DNA of 64,000 nt from CBDCRK01 sp965220955 (GTDB lineage: Bacteria; Desulfobacterota; Binatia; Bin18; CBDCRK01). Every line of letters starts with the position of its first letter. Position 1 is the first letter of the stretch. Made by a program: the position numbers and the translations under genes. Positions 1-7,620 of this stretch are shown here, piece after piece. The notes under the pieces are model-generated. The model worked only from the letters and a program-made list of their open reading frames with translations, had not been told where the DNA came from and made no database searches. The DNA lies in the NCBI GenBank assembly GCA_965220955.1, contig CBDCRK010000032.1:248001-312000 (forward strand), given 5' to 3'.

Positions 1-354
1 TAGGGTGAAGGCCTTGTTAACCAACCGGCGAAAGCGGGTGTGGCGAGGTGGATCATCCATAATCAGCACAAGCTGGGGAAACAATCCTTTTTCTACCAGG
101 GGATTGCCTGTCGAAGAAAACGTGTCGTGATCCCGCAGAGCGCCATATACATCGCTGTAATTCATGAATGCCCACGTCCGTATAGACTCATCGATTCCAG
201 GGACAAGGCCAGCGGGCAGGGCAACAACCTCCATCGGCGTCTGGTCACGCATTTGGCGGTAAGTAGGATAGGGGTCGGCAACGAAGGCGGCTAACTCTTT
301 TCTGAGTTGATCCGGACTGAGATCATGTGGTGTAAAGATTGATGTGGTCTCCAT
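1..354 (-). CDS. cytochrome P450, N-terminal part, cut by window edge
   Basis: The minus strand is open from an ATG at 354 to the left edge, giving 118 residues. The translation reads as the start of a bacterial soluble P450: DPYPTYRQMRD (residues 28-36), WAFMNYSDVYGALRDH (61-76), and near the edge DDPPRHTRFRRLVNKAF (100-116). The last is the helix C signature with H105 and R109 (HxxxR), which contact the haem propionates. The haem-ligand cysteine and the I-helix lie off the edge, so activity and substrate cannot be judged. Bacterial CYPs of this type hydroxylate small lipophilic substrates using separate ferredoxin partners. The gene is divergent from mutL, with about 250 bp between them. 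Confidence 0.85.
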   Translation of the reverse strand, partial: METTSIFTPHDLSPDQLRKELAAFVADPYPTYRQMRDQTPMEVVALPAGLVPGIDESIRTWAFMNYSDVYGALRDHDTFSSTGNPLVEKGLFPQLVLIMDDPPRHTRFRRLVNKAFTL

Positions 355-608
355 AGTAATATTTTTCCTTGCAGTAATGAGGGTCAAGGAGCTGAGTGGC
401 TTCTCAGAACAAGCCCTTGCACTCGGGTTATATCTCATCCAGGTTCTTTCATTATCTTTGATAGAAGCTGGTAAGGCAAGGTATGGGTTGCGCGATAGCC
501 CAGGAGAAAGACAGAATGGCTGGCTTTTGCTAAGGTCTAATAGGGTCTCTACCTGATGACTGTACATTACTCGCAAAGCTGCAAAATACCCTCTGGAACA
601 TCAAGAGT
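355..608. other. divergent intergenic region between P450 and mutL
   Basis: This 254-bp stretch separates the divergent P450 and mutL starts, so promoters for both should lie here. I see no convincing protein-like frame, no strong hairpin and no repeat. No -35/-10 pair stands out enough to be placed. Confidence 0.4.
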
Positions 609-2192
609 ATGACAATCCGTGTTCTTGCGCCCGAAGTACAACAGCGGATCGCCGCCGGAGAGGTGGTCGAGCGGCCAGCAAGTGTGGTGAAAGAGCTTAT
701 GGAAAATGCTCTGGATGCTTCGGCGGAAACTATCCGCGTTGAGATTCAGGAAGGGGGACGGCGTCTTATCCGAGTCACGGACAACGGCCCAGGTATGCCT
801 GCTGCTGATGTGCCCCTGGCGTTCGAACGCTTTGCCACAAGCAAGATCTTCAACGAAAACGACATCTATACGGTGCACACGTTTGGTTTTCGTGGAGAGG
901 CGCTGCCCAGCATCGCTTCGGTTTCTCGTCTACGTCTCCTTACACGTGAGCACACCTCTCTTCTGGGTACTGAGGCGCGGGTAGAAGGCGGAAGGATGGT
1001 TTCTCTGCAAGAGGCCGGTGCCTCGGTGGGAACGATGGTTGAAGTCTGGGACCTGTTTTATAATACTCCTGCCCGGCGCAGGTTTATGCGCAGCCTGAGA
1101 ACTGAGTACGGCCACATTCTGGGTGCGTTTACTCGTTTTGCTCTAGCGTTTCCTGAAAAAAGCTTTTCTCTCTATTTTGACGGCCGAGAGGTTTATGCTT
1201 TCCCACCCGCGTCTCTGTTAGAGCGAATCGCAGCTTGCTTTGGCCGGGAGGTGACCTCGCGCTTGGAGGAATTCGAGAGCGTGGGGGTTTCCGGCCGGGT
1301 GTGGGGGTTTGCTTTTTCTGGCCAGGAGGTATGGCGAAGGCGCTACTATCTCTTTGTTAACCGCCGGGCGGTGCGTAATTCCACTCTCTACCGGGCAGTG
1401 CGGGATGCGCTGCGAGGTGAGGGTGGTATGATCTTTCTCTTTCTCGAACTTCACCCCTCGCAACTTGATATCAATATCCACCCGGCTAAGACCGAGGTGC
1501 GCTTTCGTGAGGATGCAGGAATCTATGAATTAGTACGTCGGGCGCTGGAGCGGCGTTCTCTTCCTTCCTGGCTGCGGGCTGGGCAGGTAGCAGAGCAAGA
1601 AGAAGTGTACGGCGAGGATAAAAGCAGGGGTTTTTCTCTCCTTGGCCAGATCGAAAACACTTTTCTTCTTACCCTTTCCGAGGGACATCTCTACCTTCTT
1701 GACCAACATGCAGCCGAAGAGCGGGTGCTTTATGAGAAGCTACAGCAGGGAAAGGTACAAGGCCGTGAGCTGATAGCTCCGCAAGTAGTGGTCCTTTCGC
1801 CCGAGGAACGGGCTTTTTTAGACGAGTACGAGGCAGAAGTTAAAGCTTCCGGTTTTATAGCTGAGCCTTTTGGTCCGCAAGCCTTTGCCCTACGTGTTAT
1901 ACCGGATTTCCTTGATCCTAAGGAATCAGGGATCCTTTTCTCACGTCTACTGGCTCGCATGCGCCGAAAGGAAGATATCAAACAAGCACTCTCCTGTCTG
2001 GGTGCCATTAAAGCCGGCCAGTCCCTAACCCATGAGGAACAGGAACGTTTGCTCCACTCTTGGGTGCAGACCACGAACCCCCACGCCTGCGCTCATAACC
2101 GACCGGTGTATTTCCGTCTTTCGCTTGATGAAGTCCGGCGCAAGGTGGGAAGAACAGGGTTGAGCTGTGAGTTTGATAGGGGAAAAGAGTGA
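609..2192 (+). CDS. mutL: DNA mismatch repair protein MutL
   Basis: MutL is the GHKL ATPase that links MutS mismatch recognition to strand removal. The N-terminal ATPase motifs are all present: ENALDA (32-37), DNGPGM (58-63), GFRGEAL (92-98), and the later FYNTPAR. The C-terminal domain begins after a short linker at about 340 and carries DQHAAEERVLYE from residue 365. This fits the metal-dependent endonuclease motif DQHA-x2-E-x4-E, so this is a nicking MutL as in MutH-lacking bacteria. Supporting zinc-site motifs are altered but recognisable: LSCLGAIKAGQ, and CAHNRP where CPHGRP is usual. At 527 residues it is on the short side because the linker is short. The ATG at 609 gives the canonical N-terminus. 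Confidence 0.96.
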   Translation: MTIRVLAPEVQQRIAAGEVVERPASVVKELMENALDASAETIRVEIQEGGRRLIRVTDNGPGMPAADVPLAFERFATSKIFNENDIYTVHTFGFRGEALPSIASVSRLRLLTREHTSLLGTEARVEGGRMVSLQEAGASVGTMVEVWDLFYNTPARRRFMRSLRTEYGHILGAFTRFALAFPEKSFSLYFDGREVYAFPPASLLERIAACFGREVTSRLEEFESVGVSGRVWGFAFSGQEVWRRRYYLFVNRRAVRNSTLYRAVRDALRGEGGMIFLFLELHPSQLDINIHPAKTEVRFREDAGIYELVRRALERRSLPSWLRAGQVAEQEEVYGEDKSRGFSLLGQIENTFLLTLSEGHLYLLDQHAAEERVLYEKLQQGKVQGRELIAPQVVVLSPEERAFLDEYEAEVKASGFIAEPFGPQAFALRVIPDFLDPKESGILFSRLLARMRRKEDIKQALSCLGAIKAGQSLTHEEQERLLHSWVQTTNPHACAHNRPVYFRLSLDEVRRKVGRTGLSCEFDRGKE

Positions 2193-2291
2193 GAGAAAAA
2201 GTGGGGAGCCTATGCGATTGCCTAGAAGGCCTAAGACCATTATAATAGGTCAAGATGACCTGTTGGTCAAATAACTAAAGGGGAGTTGCTA

Positions 2292-2594
2292 ATGGTCAAG
2301 AGGGTTAGTGCAGCACAGGCAAAGGCCCAGCTTTCGGCTCTGGTGGCAAAGGTGGCCCACGGAGGTAAGCATTTTATTATTGAACGGCGGGGTAAGCCTC
2401 TTGCTGCTCTAGTAAGTGTGGACGATTTAGAGCGTTTAGAGCAGGGACGGCCAACCTCGGAGCGACCTCTGGGAGCCTTGGCCCTGGTGGGCGCGTGGCG
2501 GGAAGCGAAGAGCCGGGATATGGACACCTTGATCGCCGATATCTATGCGGCGCGAGAGCGAGATAGAGGGCGTCGGGTAGAGCTTGAGGCCTAA
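2292..2594 (+). CDS. Phd/YefM-family antitoxin
   Basis: This is a 100-residue antitoxin of the Phd/YefM family. The N-terminal half has the typical DNA-binding fold pattern: VSAAQAKAQLSALVAKV, then FIIERRGKPLAALVSVDDLERL. The C-terminal tail is charged and would wrap the toxin. I chose the ATG at 2292 because AAGGGGAG lies just upstream; an in-frame TTG at 2286 would overlap that site. The stop codon TAA (2592-2594) shares its last base with the ATG of the following PIN toxin, the translational coupling usual for these pairs. Family knowledge implies autorepression of its own promoter. Confidence 0.9.
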   Translation: MVKRVSAAQAKAQLSALVAKVAHGGKHFIIERRGKPLAALVSVDDLERLEQGRPTSERPLGALALVGAWREAKSRDMDTLIADIYAARERDRGRRVELEA

Positions 2595-3001
2595 TGTACC
2601 TTTTGGACACGGATATTCTAAGCAACCTGATGAGGCGTACACCTTCGACGAAATTGATCGCCAAGGTGGCTGCGGTATCCTCAGAGCAGCAGTTTACCTC
2701 CAGTATTACGTTGGGAGAGTTGGTTTACGGAGCTTACCGGCTGGGGCCGCGCGCAGGCGTGCTGCTAGAGCGGTTGGACAACACCCTCTTGCCGAATCTG
2801 CCCGTACTTCCATTCGATGTGGCTGCGGCGCGGTGTTATGGTCAAATAAGGGCGGTCCTGGAGCGACGCGGAACTCTCGTGGGCAACGCAGATCTTCAGA
2901 TTGCCGCTATTGCACTCACCCGTGGCTTTACGGTGGTTACCGGAAACGTTCGGCACTTCCAAAGAGTCCCGGATCTAGCGGTAGATAACTGGTTGGAGTA
3001 G
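2594..3001 (+). CDS. vapC: VapC-type PIN-domain toxin
   Basis: This 135-residue PIN-domain ribonuclease toxin is coupled to the antitoxin before it by a 1-bp overlap. The acidic residues expected at the metal site are present: D5 and D7 in YLLDTDIL, E42 in TLGELVYGA, and D100 in GNADLQIAAIA. The last site (usually D or N) is N118 in VTGNVRHF, as in many VapC proteins. VapC toxins cleave tRNA or rRNA when the antitoxin is degraded; the target cannot be read from the sequence. Pairing VapC with a Phd/YefM-type antitoxin rather than a classic AbrB-type VapB is common. Confidence 0.92.
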   Translation: MYLLDTDILSNLMRRTPSTKLIAKVAAVSSEQQFTSSITLGELVYGAYRLGPRAGVLLERLDNTLLPNLPVLPFDVAAARCYGQIRAVLERRGTLVGNADLQIAAIALTRGFTVVTGNVRHFQRVPDLAVDNWLE

Positions 3002-3018
3002 TGAGGATTACTCCCTTT

Positions 3019-3303
3019 TTATCCGAGAGGAGCCTGCAGCAGCTCCACGTCTTTGATCCACACGGTTCCGGCTCCCTCAAACGCAAGGTTCAACTTTATC
3101 AAGTCAGGGCTCTGCCCTTTCTTTAAGTAAAAAGAAATCTCATAAGCAGCCCACTCTGTTGTCCCTTTCACCGCGTTGGGGAAGCCTTTAGAGAAAAACT
3201 CGCCATGTCCTGGCAATCGGCACCACATTTCCAGGTAGGCCCTTTTTTGCACGTTGGCCGTCTTCATGGTTGCACGGTAGGTTAGCACGCACTGTTCAAC
3301 GTT
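3019..3303 (-). pseudogene. C-terminal scrap of a carbohydrate-binding-like protein
   Basis: Reading on the minus strand, the frame opens just after a stop near 3303 and ends at 3019. Its roughly 95 residues look like one beta-sandwich domain (TYRATMKTANVQKRAYLEMW, then GTTEWAAYEISFYLKKGQ, then GAGTVWIKDVEL). I take it as the tail of a longer protein, the kind of domain appended to secreted or regulatory proteins in diverse bacteria; I cannot name the parent. No start with a ribosome site lies in front, and the upstream 600 bp contain only fragments, so an N-terminally truncated remnant is the best reading. An alternative is a stand-alone 89-residue protein from the GTG at 3288. Confidence 0.5.
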
Positions 3304-3740
3304 TCTCGCTTATTGGCGCTGTGCTGGAGGACATCAGTGTTATTAGGTAGTTTGTTAACCAGCAAAAGGCGGCCGCCTTGGCTTGTTGTCTTCATCTTCA
3401 TTTTTCTGGCCGCCACAGGAATAAATCAAAGTGCTGCGGAGATAGAGTTTAATCCAGATAAGCAGCTCCAAGCCTAAATCATGCATCAGTTCCCGGCCTT
3501 ATTTAATTCAGATAGTACAGAGCCGGTAGATATCATGAATGCCACAGAGGATGATCGTCTTTTTATGCCAGGAGAGTCGGTGAATTCCGTTTTTGGCAAT
3601 TTGTTCCTAGAGTGCCAAGGATATCGACCCAACAATCGGTGGGGTCGTTGACGAGCTGAATGAGGCGGGCTTCCGTAAGTAGTTTATGAGCCCTTGTATT
3701 GTAGTCTTAACAAGCTCTCCACTTGACAAGGATAACGCTT
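3304..3740. other. gene-poor patch with short fragments
   Basis: No full-length gene is visible. From a GTG at 3337 a 46-codon frame runs to TAA at 3475-3477. It reads like a secretion signal (KRRPPWLVVFIFIFLAATG) followed by about 20 residues, which could be the 5' end of a destroyed exported-protein gene. A second short frame beginning ATG at 3481 ends after about 55 codons and resembles nothing I know. Together with the transposase scrap immediately downstream, this looks like debris from past insertion and deletion. Confidence 0.4.
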
Positions 3741-3872
3741 GAGAGGGGATGGGCGCTAAGTGTGGTTAAGCAGTTTTTGGTGCTGCCTAATGGGACTCTC
3801 TCGCACAACACCTTCAATCGGATCTTTCGACTGCTGAACCCGGAGCAGTTCCAGAGTTGCTTTCTGCACTAG
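3741..3872 (+). mobile_element. ISAs1-family transposase fragment
   Basis: A 43-codon frame ending in TAG at 3870-3872 encodes VVKQFLVLPNGTLSHNTF followed by NRIFRLLNPEQFQSCFL. The LPNG-(I/T)-xSHxTFxRxFRLLxPEQFxxCF pattern is the conserved N-terminal region of ISAs1-family DDE transposases. Only about a tenth of a normal transposase of some 370 residues is left. No terminal inverted repeats or catalytic DDE residues can be found nearby. It is a dead remnant that marks an old insertion between the toxin-antitoxin pair and aroQ. Confidence 0.75.
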
Positions 3873-3941
3873 TATATTTTTATTCTTTGCTATTCTATCT
3901 GCACCTTGACGCTCCCTCCCTTTCGCCGTACACTTTACTCC

Positions 3942-4394
3942 ATGGCAGAGAAACTATCCCATATCTTGGTTCTTCATGGTCCTAATCTTAACCTGCTTGG
4001 GCAACGGGAACCGGAGATCTATGGGCACACAACCCTGGCTGATATTAATACTCTTCTCTTTGAGCTGGGACAGGAGTTAGATGTAGAGGTTGAGACCTTT
4101 CAGTCCAATGTCGAAGGCGAGCTGGTGAGCAAGATTCAAGAAGCCCGGGGAAGATGTGAGGCCATTATTATTAATGCTGGAGCGTATACCCATACGAGCA
4201 TTGCTATCCTTGATGCTATTTTGAGTGTCGGGCTGCCGGTTGTAGAGGTGCACCTCTCGAACCTCTATAAACGTGAAGAGTTTCGCCACCACTCGTTTAT
4301 TGCTCGGGCCGCGGTAGGCCAGATCTGTGGCTTTGGCGCGGAGAGCTATCTTTTGGGGTTAAGGGCGGCGGTAGGTATTGTTAGGAAAAAGTAG
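3942..4394 (+). CDS. aroQ: 3-dehydroquinate dehydratase, type II
   Basis: Type II dehydroquinase converts 3-dehydroquinate to 3-dehydroshikimate in the shikimate pathway and works as a cytosolic dodecamer. The 150-residue length is normal. Hallmarks are [18 protein letters not shown] near the start, with the lid arginine and the catalytic tyrosine (Y of EIYG), then [20 protein letters not shown], and [17 protein letters not shown] with the conserved histidine. I place the start at the ATG at 3942 ([13 protein letters not shown]); an in-frame TTG at 3906 would add 12 unusual residues. aroQ immediately upstream of accB-accC is a very common bacterial arrangement. Confidence 0.95.
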   Translation: MAEKLSHILVLHGPNLNLLGQREPEIYGHTTLADINTLLFELGQELDVEVETFQSNVEGELVSKIQEARGRCEAIIINAGAYTHTSIAILDAILSVGLPVVEVHLSNLYKREEFRHHSFIARAAVGQICGFGAESYLLGLRAAVGIVRKK

Positions 4395-4419
4395 GGGTAT
4401 ATCCCCTGGGAAAAATTTT

Positions 4420-4905
4420 ATGGAAATCGGTGAGATCAGAAAGCTCGTTGAGCTAATGGAAGAGAAGGGGGTTATGGAGCTGGAGGTGGAGGACCGCAAG
4501 GGCAAGATCCGCCTGGTACGGGAGAACCATCATGCTGTTTCCGCTTCTACCCCTGCTTTTGTACCGGCTGCCGTTGCCGCGCCGCTGTCTGCCGCCCAAA
4601 CTCCTATGCTGTCAGAAAAGGGCGCCGAGCGTAGGGAAGAGCAACAGGAAAAAAGCGGTCGCACGGTAAACTCTCCTATGGTGGGAACATTTTACCGTGC
4701 GCCTAACCCGGATGTAGAGCCCTATGTAGATGTGGAGGATGTGGTGAATCAAGGGGATGTCCTTTGTATCATTGAGGCAATGAAAATGATGAACGAGATC
4801 GAAGCCGAGTTTAGTGGTCGTATTGTTAAGGTTCTGGTGGAAAATGGCCAGCCGGTGGAGTACGAGCAATCCCTCTTTCTGATTGAGCCGCTCCAGGTAG
4901 CCTGA
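4420..4905 (+). CDS. accB: acetyl-CoA carboxylase biotin carboxyl carrier protein
   Basis: AccB carries the biotin that shuttles CO2 between biotin carboxylase and carboxyltransferase in the first step of fatty acid synthesis. The 161-residue product has the expected layout. An N-terminal segment ([21 protein letters not shown]) is followed by a proline/alanine-rich linker (about 40-75) and a C-terminal biotinyl domain beginning [13 protein letters not shown]. The biotinylated lysine is K122 in [13 protein letters not shown] chose the ATG at 4420, which gives the standard MEIGEIRKL start. A longer frame starting at 4378 overlaps the 3' end of aroQ and adds atypical residues. It forms an operon with accC. 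Confidence 0.95.
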   Translation: MEIGEIRKLVELMEEKGVMELEVEDRKGKIRLVRENHHAVSASTPAFVPAAVAAPLSAAQTPMLSEKGAERREEQQEKSGRTVNSPMVGTFYRAPNPDVEPYVDVEDVVNQGDVLCIIEAMKMMNEIEAEFSGRIVKVLVENGQPVEYEQSLFLIEPLQVA

Positions 4906-4986
4906 GGATTTACCTGCCGCAAATCATAGAGTTGCTCTTTTTTGCTCCGACGATTTGTAATACAGTCCTTTCACCTCATTTAGGTT

Positions 4987-6378
4987 ATGTTTAAGAAGGT
5001 TCTTGTTGCTAACCGGGGAGAAATTGCCGTGCGTGTCATTAGGGCGTGCCGGGAATTGGACATTCCCACCGTAGCCGTCTACTCTACTGCCGACCGCGAC
5101 GCCCTCTATACCCGTTTAGCTCAGGAAAAAGTCTGCGTGGGACCGCCGCCGGTAGCGGAAAGTTATTTAAATATCTCTGCCATTGTCAGTGCTGCCCTTT
5201 CGTTCAAGGCGGACGCGGTGCACCCAGGATATGGTTTTCTCTCGGAGAACGGTGACTTTGCTGAAGCATGTCAGCGATCGGGTCTGGTGTTTATTGGTCC
5301 CAGAGTGCGCAACATTCGGCTCATGGGAGATAAGCCGCGAGCCCGGCGGATCATGGAGAAAGCCGGCGTGCCGGTGTTACCCGGCAACTCCTCCGGGATT
5401 ACCGATGTGTACGAGGCACAGGCGGTAGCTGAAGAGATTGGCTTTCCCGTGCTTGTCAAAGCAGCGGCTGGGGGTGGAGGACGCGGGCTACGGATAGCAC
5501 GAAGCCAGGACGAGCTGGCTCGGGTCTTCCAAACTTCTCAGGCGGAGGGGGCGGTAGCGTTTGGCAATAGCCTTGTTTATGTAGAGAAGTACCTTGAGCG
5601 AGCCCGTCACATCGAATTTCAGATTCTTGCCGATCAGCATCGCAACATCATCCATCTCGGCGAGCGGGAATGCTCTGTCCAACGCCGCTATCAAAAGATT
5701 GTAGAAGAGGCTCCTTCATCCGCTCTTACCAAGCGGCTGCGAGAGAAGATGAGTACCGCGGCGGTTAAGGCTGCCAGGGCGATTGGCTACACCAACGTAG
5801 GCACAATAGAATTTCTTCTTTCCCCAGAGGGACATTTTTACTTTATCGAGATGAACACCCGAGTGCAGGTAGAGCATCCAGTCACCGAGATGGTCACAGG
5901 CATTGACATTGTCAAAGCCGGGATCTGCTCAGCTGCCGGCGAACGACTTTCCTACCGTCAACGGGATGTTTCCTTGTCTGGGTATGCGCTGGAGTGTAGG
6001 ATTGTGGCCGAAGACCCAAAAACTCTCCTTCCCTCTCCGGGGAGAATCCGTGGTTATCACAGCCCCGGCTGCATAGGTGTACGGGTAGAAACGGGTGTTT
6101 GCGGTAACGCGGTTATCCCCATGTACTATGATTCTTTGATTGCTAAAGTAATTACCCACGGGCGTAGTCGCCAAGAGGCAATTACGCGGATGCAGGCGGC
6201 GCTCGCGGAGTATATTATTGAGGGCATTAAGACCAATATCCCTTTGCATCAGCGAGTCCTAAGCGATCCTGACTTTCTTGCCGGTAACCTCCACACTCAC
6301 TACCTGGACAGATTTTTTGCCACGGATGATACTCAGGAAAGTCGTCCGGTCCTGGTCTTGGCTACTGCTGGCCAGTAA
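4987..6378 (+). CDS. accC: acetyl-CoA carboxylase, biotin carboxylase subunit
   Basis: AccC is the ATP-grasp enzyme that carboxylates the biotin of AccB using bicarbonate. The 463 residues cover the whole fold. Seen in order are KVLVANRGEIAVRVIRACRE at the N-terminus, the VHPGYGFLSEN motif, the glycine-rich ATP loop AAAGGGGRGLR, the ERECSVQRRYQK segment, and the active-site region IEMNTRVQVEHPVTEMVTG. The C-terminal domain follows. The stop codon TAA (6376-6378) lies inside the first copy of a 21-bp tandem repeat, so the last residues may have been altered by it. The gene starts 81 bp after accB. Confidence 0.96.
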   Translation: MFKKVLVANRGEIAVRVIRACRELDIPTVAVYSTADRDALYTRLAQEKVCVGPPPVAESYLNISAIVSAALSFKADAVHPGYGFLSENGDFAEACQRSGLVFIGPRVRNIRLMGDKPRARRIMEKAGVPVLPGNSSGITDVYEAQAVAEEIGFPVLVKAAAGGGGRGLRIARSQDELARVFQTSQAEGAVAFGNSLVYVEKYLERARHIEFQILADQHRNIIHLGERECSVQRRYQKIVEEAPSSALTKRLREKMSTAAVKAARAIGYTNVGTIEFLLSPEGHFYFIEMNTRVQVEHPVTEMVTGIDIVKAGICSAAGERLSYRQRDVSLSGYALECRIVAEDPKTLLPSPGRIRGYHSPGCIGVRVETGVCGNAVIPMYYDSLIAKVITHGRSRQEAITRMQAALAEYIIEGIKTNIPLHQRVLSDPDFLAGNLHTHYLDRFFATDDTQESRPVLVLATAGQ

Positions 6379-6437
6379 GCCAGTTCTGCTGGCCAGTAAG
6401 CCAGTTCTGCTGGCCAGTAAGCCAGTTCTGCTGGCCA
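6367..6437. repeat. 21-bp tandem repeat over the accC stop codon
   Basis: A 21-bp unit starting GCTGGCCAGTAAG and ending CAGTTCT occurs three times head to tail (6367-6387, 6388-6408, 6409-6429). An 8-base partial copy follows before the next ribosome site. Each unit holds GGCCAGTAA, so the accC stop codon is repeated in frame every seven codons. GGCCAG and its near-complement may allow small hairpins in the mRNA. It sits between accC and the DUF1573 gene and leaves room for that gene's GGAGGAG site. Confidence 0.85.
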
Positions 6438-6458
6438 ATAGGCCGGAGGAGTAGAGAA

Positions 6459-7538
6459 ATGACAAAGCGGAGCAAGCAAGCAATGGCTCAATATTCTGTT
6501 TGGTGGACTTTGTTTGCCCTTATCTTTTTAGGGTGTATCTTTTTCCCCAGCAAGGCAGCTGTTGCCACCAACGAGTCAAAATCGCCGGCCAAGAGCGAGG
6601 GCCCTAGCCTTGTCTTTACCGAGCCGGTTCACGATTTTGGCCAGGTCGAGCAAGGGGATTTGGTGACCCATCTTTTTAAATTCACTAATCAGGGGCAGGG
6701 AGATTTGCGCATTGAGCGGGTTAAGACCTCATGCGGGTGCACGGCTGCGGTGGTCTCGTCCAAGGTTATTCCTCCCGGCGGTGAGGGTGCGATTAGCGCT
6801 ACATTTGATACTAGCCGTTTCTTTGGAGAAAAAGCCAAGACAATTGCCGTCTACAGCAACGATCCTACCCAGTCTATGACCACGTTAACCCTACAAGGCG
6901 AGATCGCGGTCGAGGTCGCTGCTATACCGTCCCAGCTCTACCTTGGTCGAGTACCTAAGGGGCAAAAGATCGTCAAGGAGGTGGAGATTCTGTACAACGC
7001 GGACAAGGACCTTGACATCACTAAAGTAGAGAACTCCTATCCGGCGGTAAGCGTACAAGTCGAAGAGCTAGAGAAAAACGGGAAAAAGGGCAAGCGTCTG
7101 GTTGTGACACTGACCGAGGGTGTCCCTTTGGGTCGCTTAAATGACCAAATTACTGTTACCACTACCAGTGAAAAACGGCCTACGCTCACTATTCCGGTCT
7201 TTGGCAGTATTGAGGGAGACCTCCTGGTTCTTCCCCCGCAGGTGTCTTTTGGGACGTTGCGTAAAGGGGAAACCAAGGTAAAAAAGGTTAGCATTCAAAA
7301 CCGTGGCCCAGACCCGGTGAAGATTCTGCGCATCCAGCCTCCTTCCGCTAGCATCACCACAAAACTGACAACAGTCAAAGAAGGAGAAGAATACCGTCTT
7401 GCTGTGCGGGTGGAAAAGGCGCCAGCCATAGGCCGGGTCCAGGGGGAAGTCCTGGTGCACACCGATCACCCGGAGGAGGGAATGCTCACCATTCCCCTTT
7501 ATGGCATAGTAACAGACTCTCGGCAGGTGAACCACTAG
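6459..7538 (+). CDS. exported DUF1573 protein
   Basis: This 359-residue protein starts with a basic stretch and a hydrophobic segment (about residues 12-32), so it should be exported. The first mature domain is DUF1573, an Ig-like fold: FTEPVHDFGQVEQGDLVTH and VKTSCGCTAAVV, where the TSCGCT motif is the family signature. Two or more further Ig-like repeats follow (around 150-250 and 255-350). The molecular role of DUF1573 proteins is not established; they are usually periplasmic or surface-attached. The start at 6459 is preceded by GGAGGAG. A 21-bp repeat array separates it from accC, and mfd begins about 80 bp downstream on the same strand. Confidence 0.85.
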   Translation: MTKRSKQAMAQYSVWWTLFALIFLGCIFFPSKAAVATNESKSPAKSEGPSLVFTEPVHDFGQVEQGDLVTHLFKFTNQGQGDLRIERVKTSCGCTAAVVSSKVIPPGGEGAISATFDTSRFFGEKAKTIAVYSNDPTQSMTTLTLQGEIAVEVAAIPSQLYLGRVPKGQKIVKEVEILYNADKDLDITKVENSYPAVSVQVEELEKNGKKGKRLVVTLTEGVPLGRLNDQITVTTTSEKRPTLTIPVFGSIEGDLLVLPPQVSFGTLRKGETKVKKVSIQNRGPDPVKILRIQPPSASITTKLTTVKEGEEYRLAVRVEKAPAIGRVQGEVLVHTDHPEEGMLTIPLYGIVTDSRQVNH

Positions 7539-7620
7539 GGTAAACGCCTTTTTTGTATATCCTGGGGCAAACTGCTTCATTGGCTTTCTCAACTTAGCCC
7601 TCGCCCATTTTTCTCTTCCT

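Noticed and set aside
6367..6437. Possible CRISPR-like repeat
   Set aside because: The 21-bp units are directly adjacent with no spacers, and no cas genes are seen.
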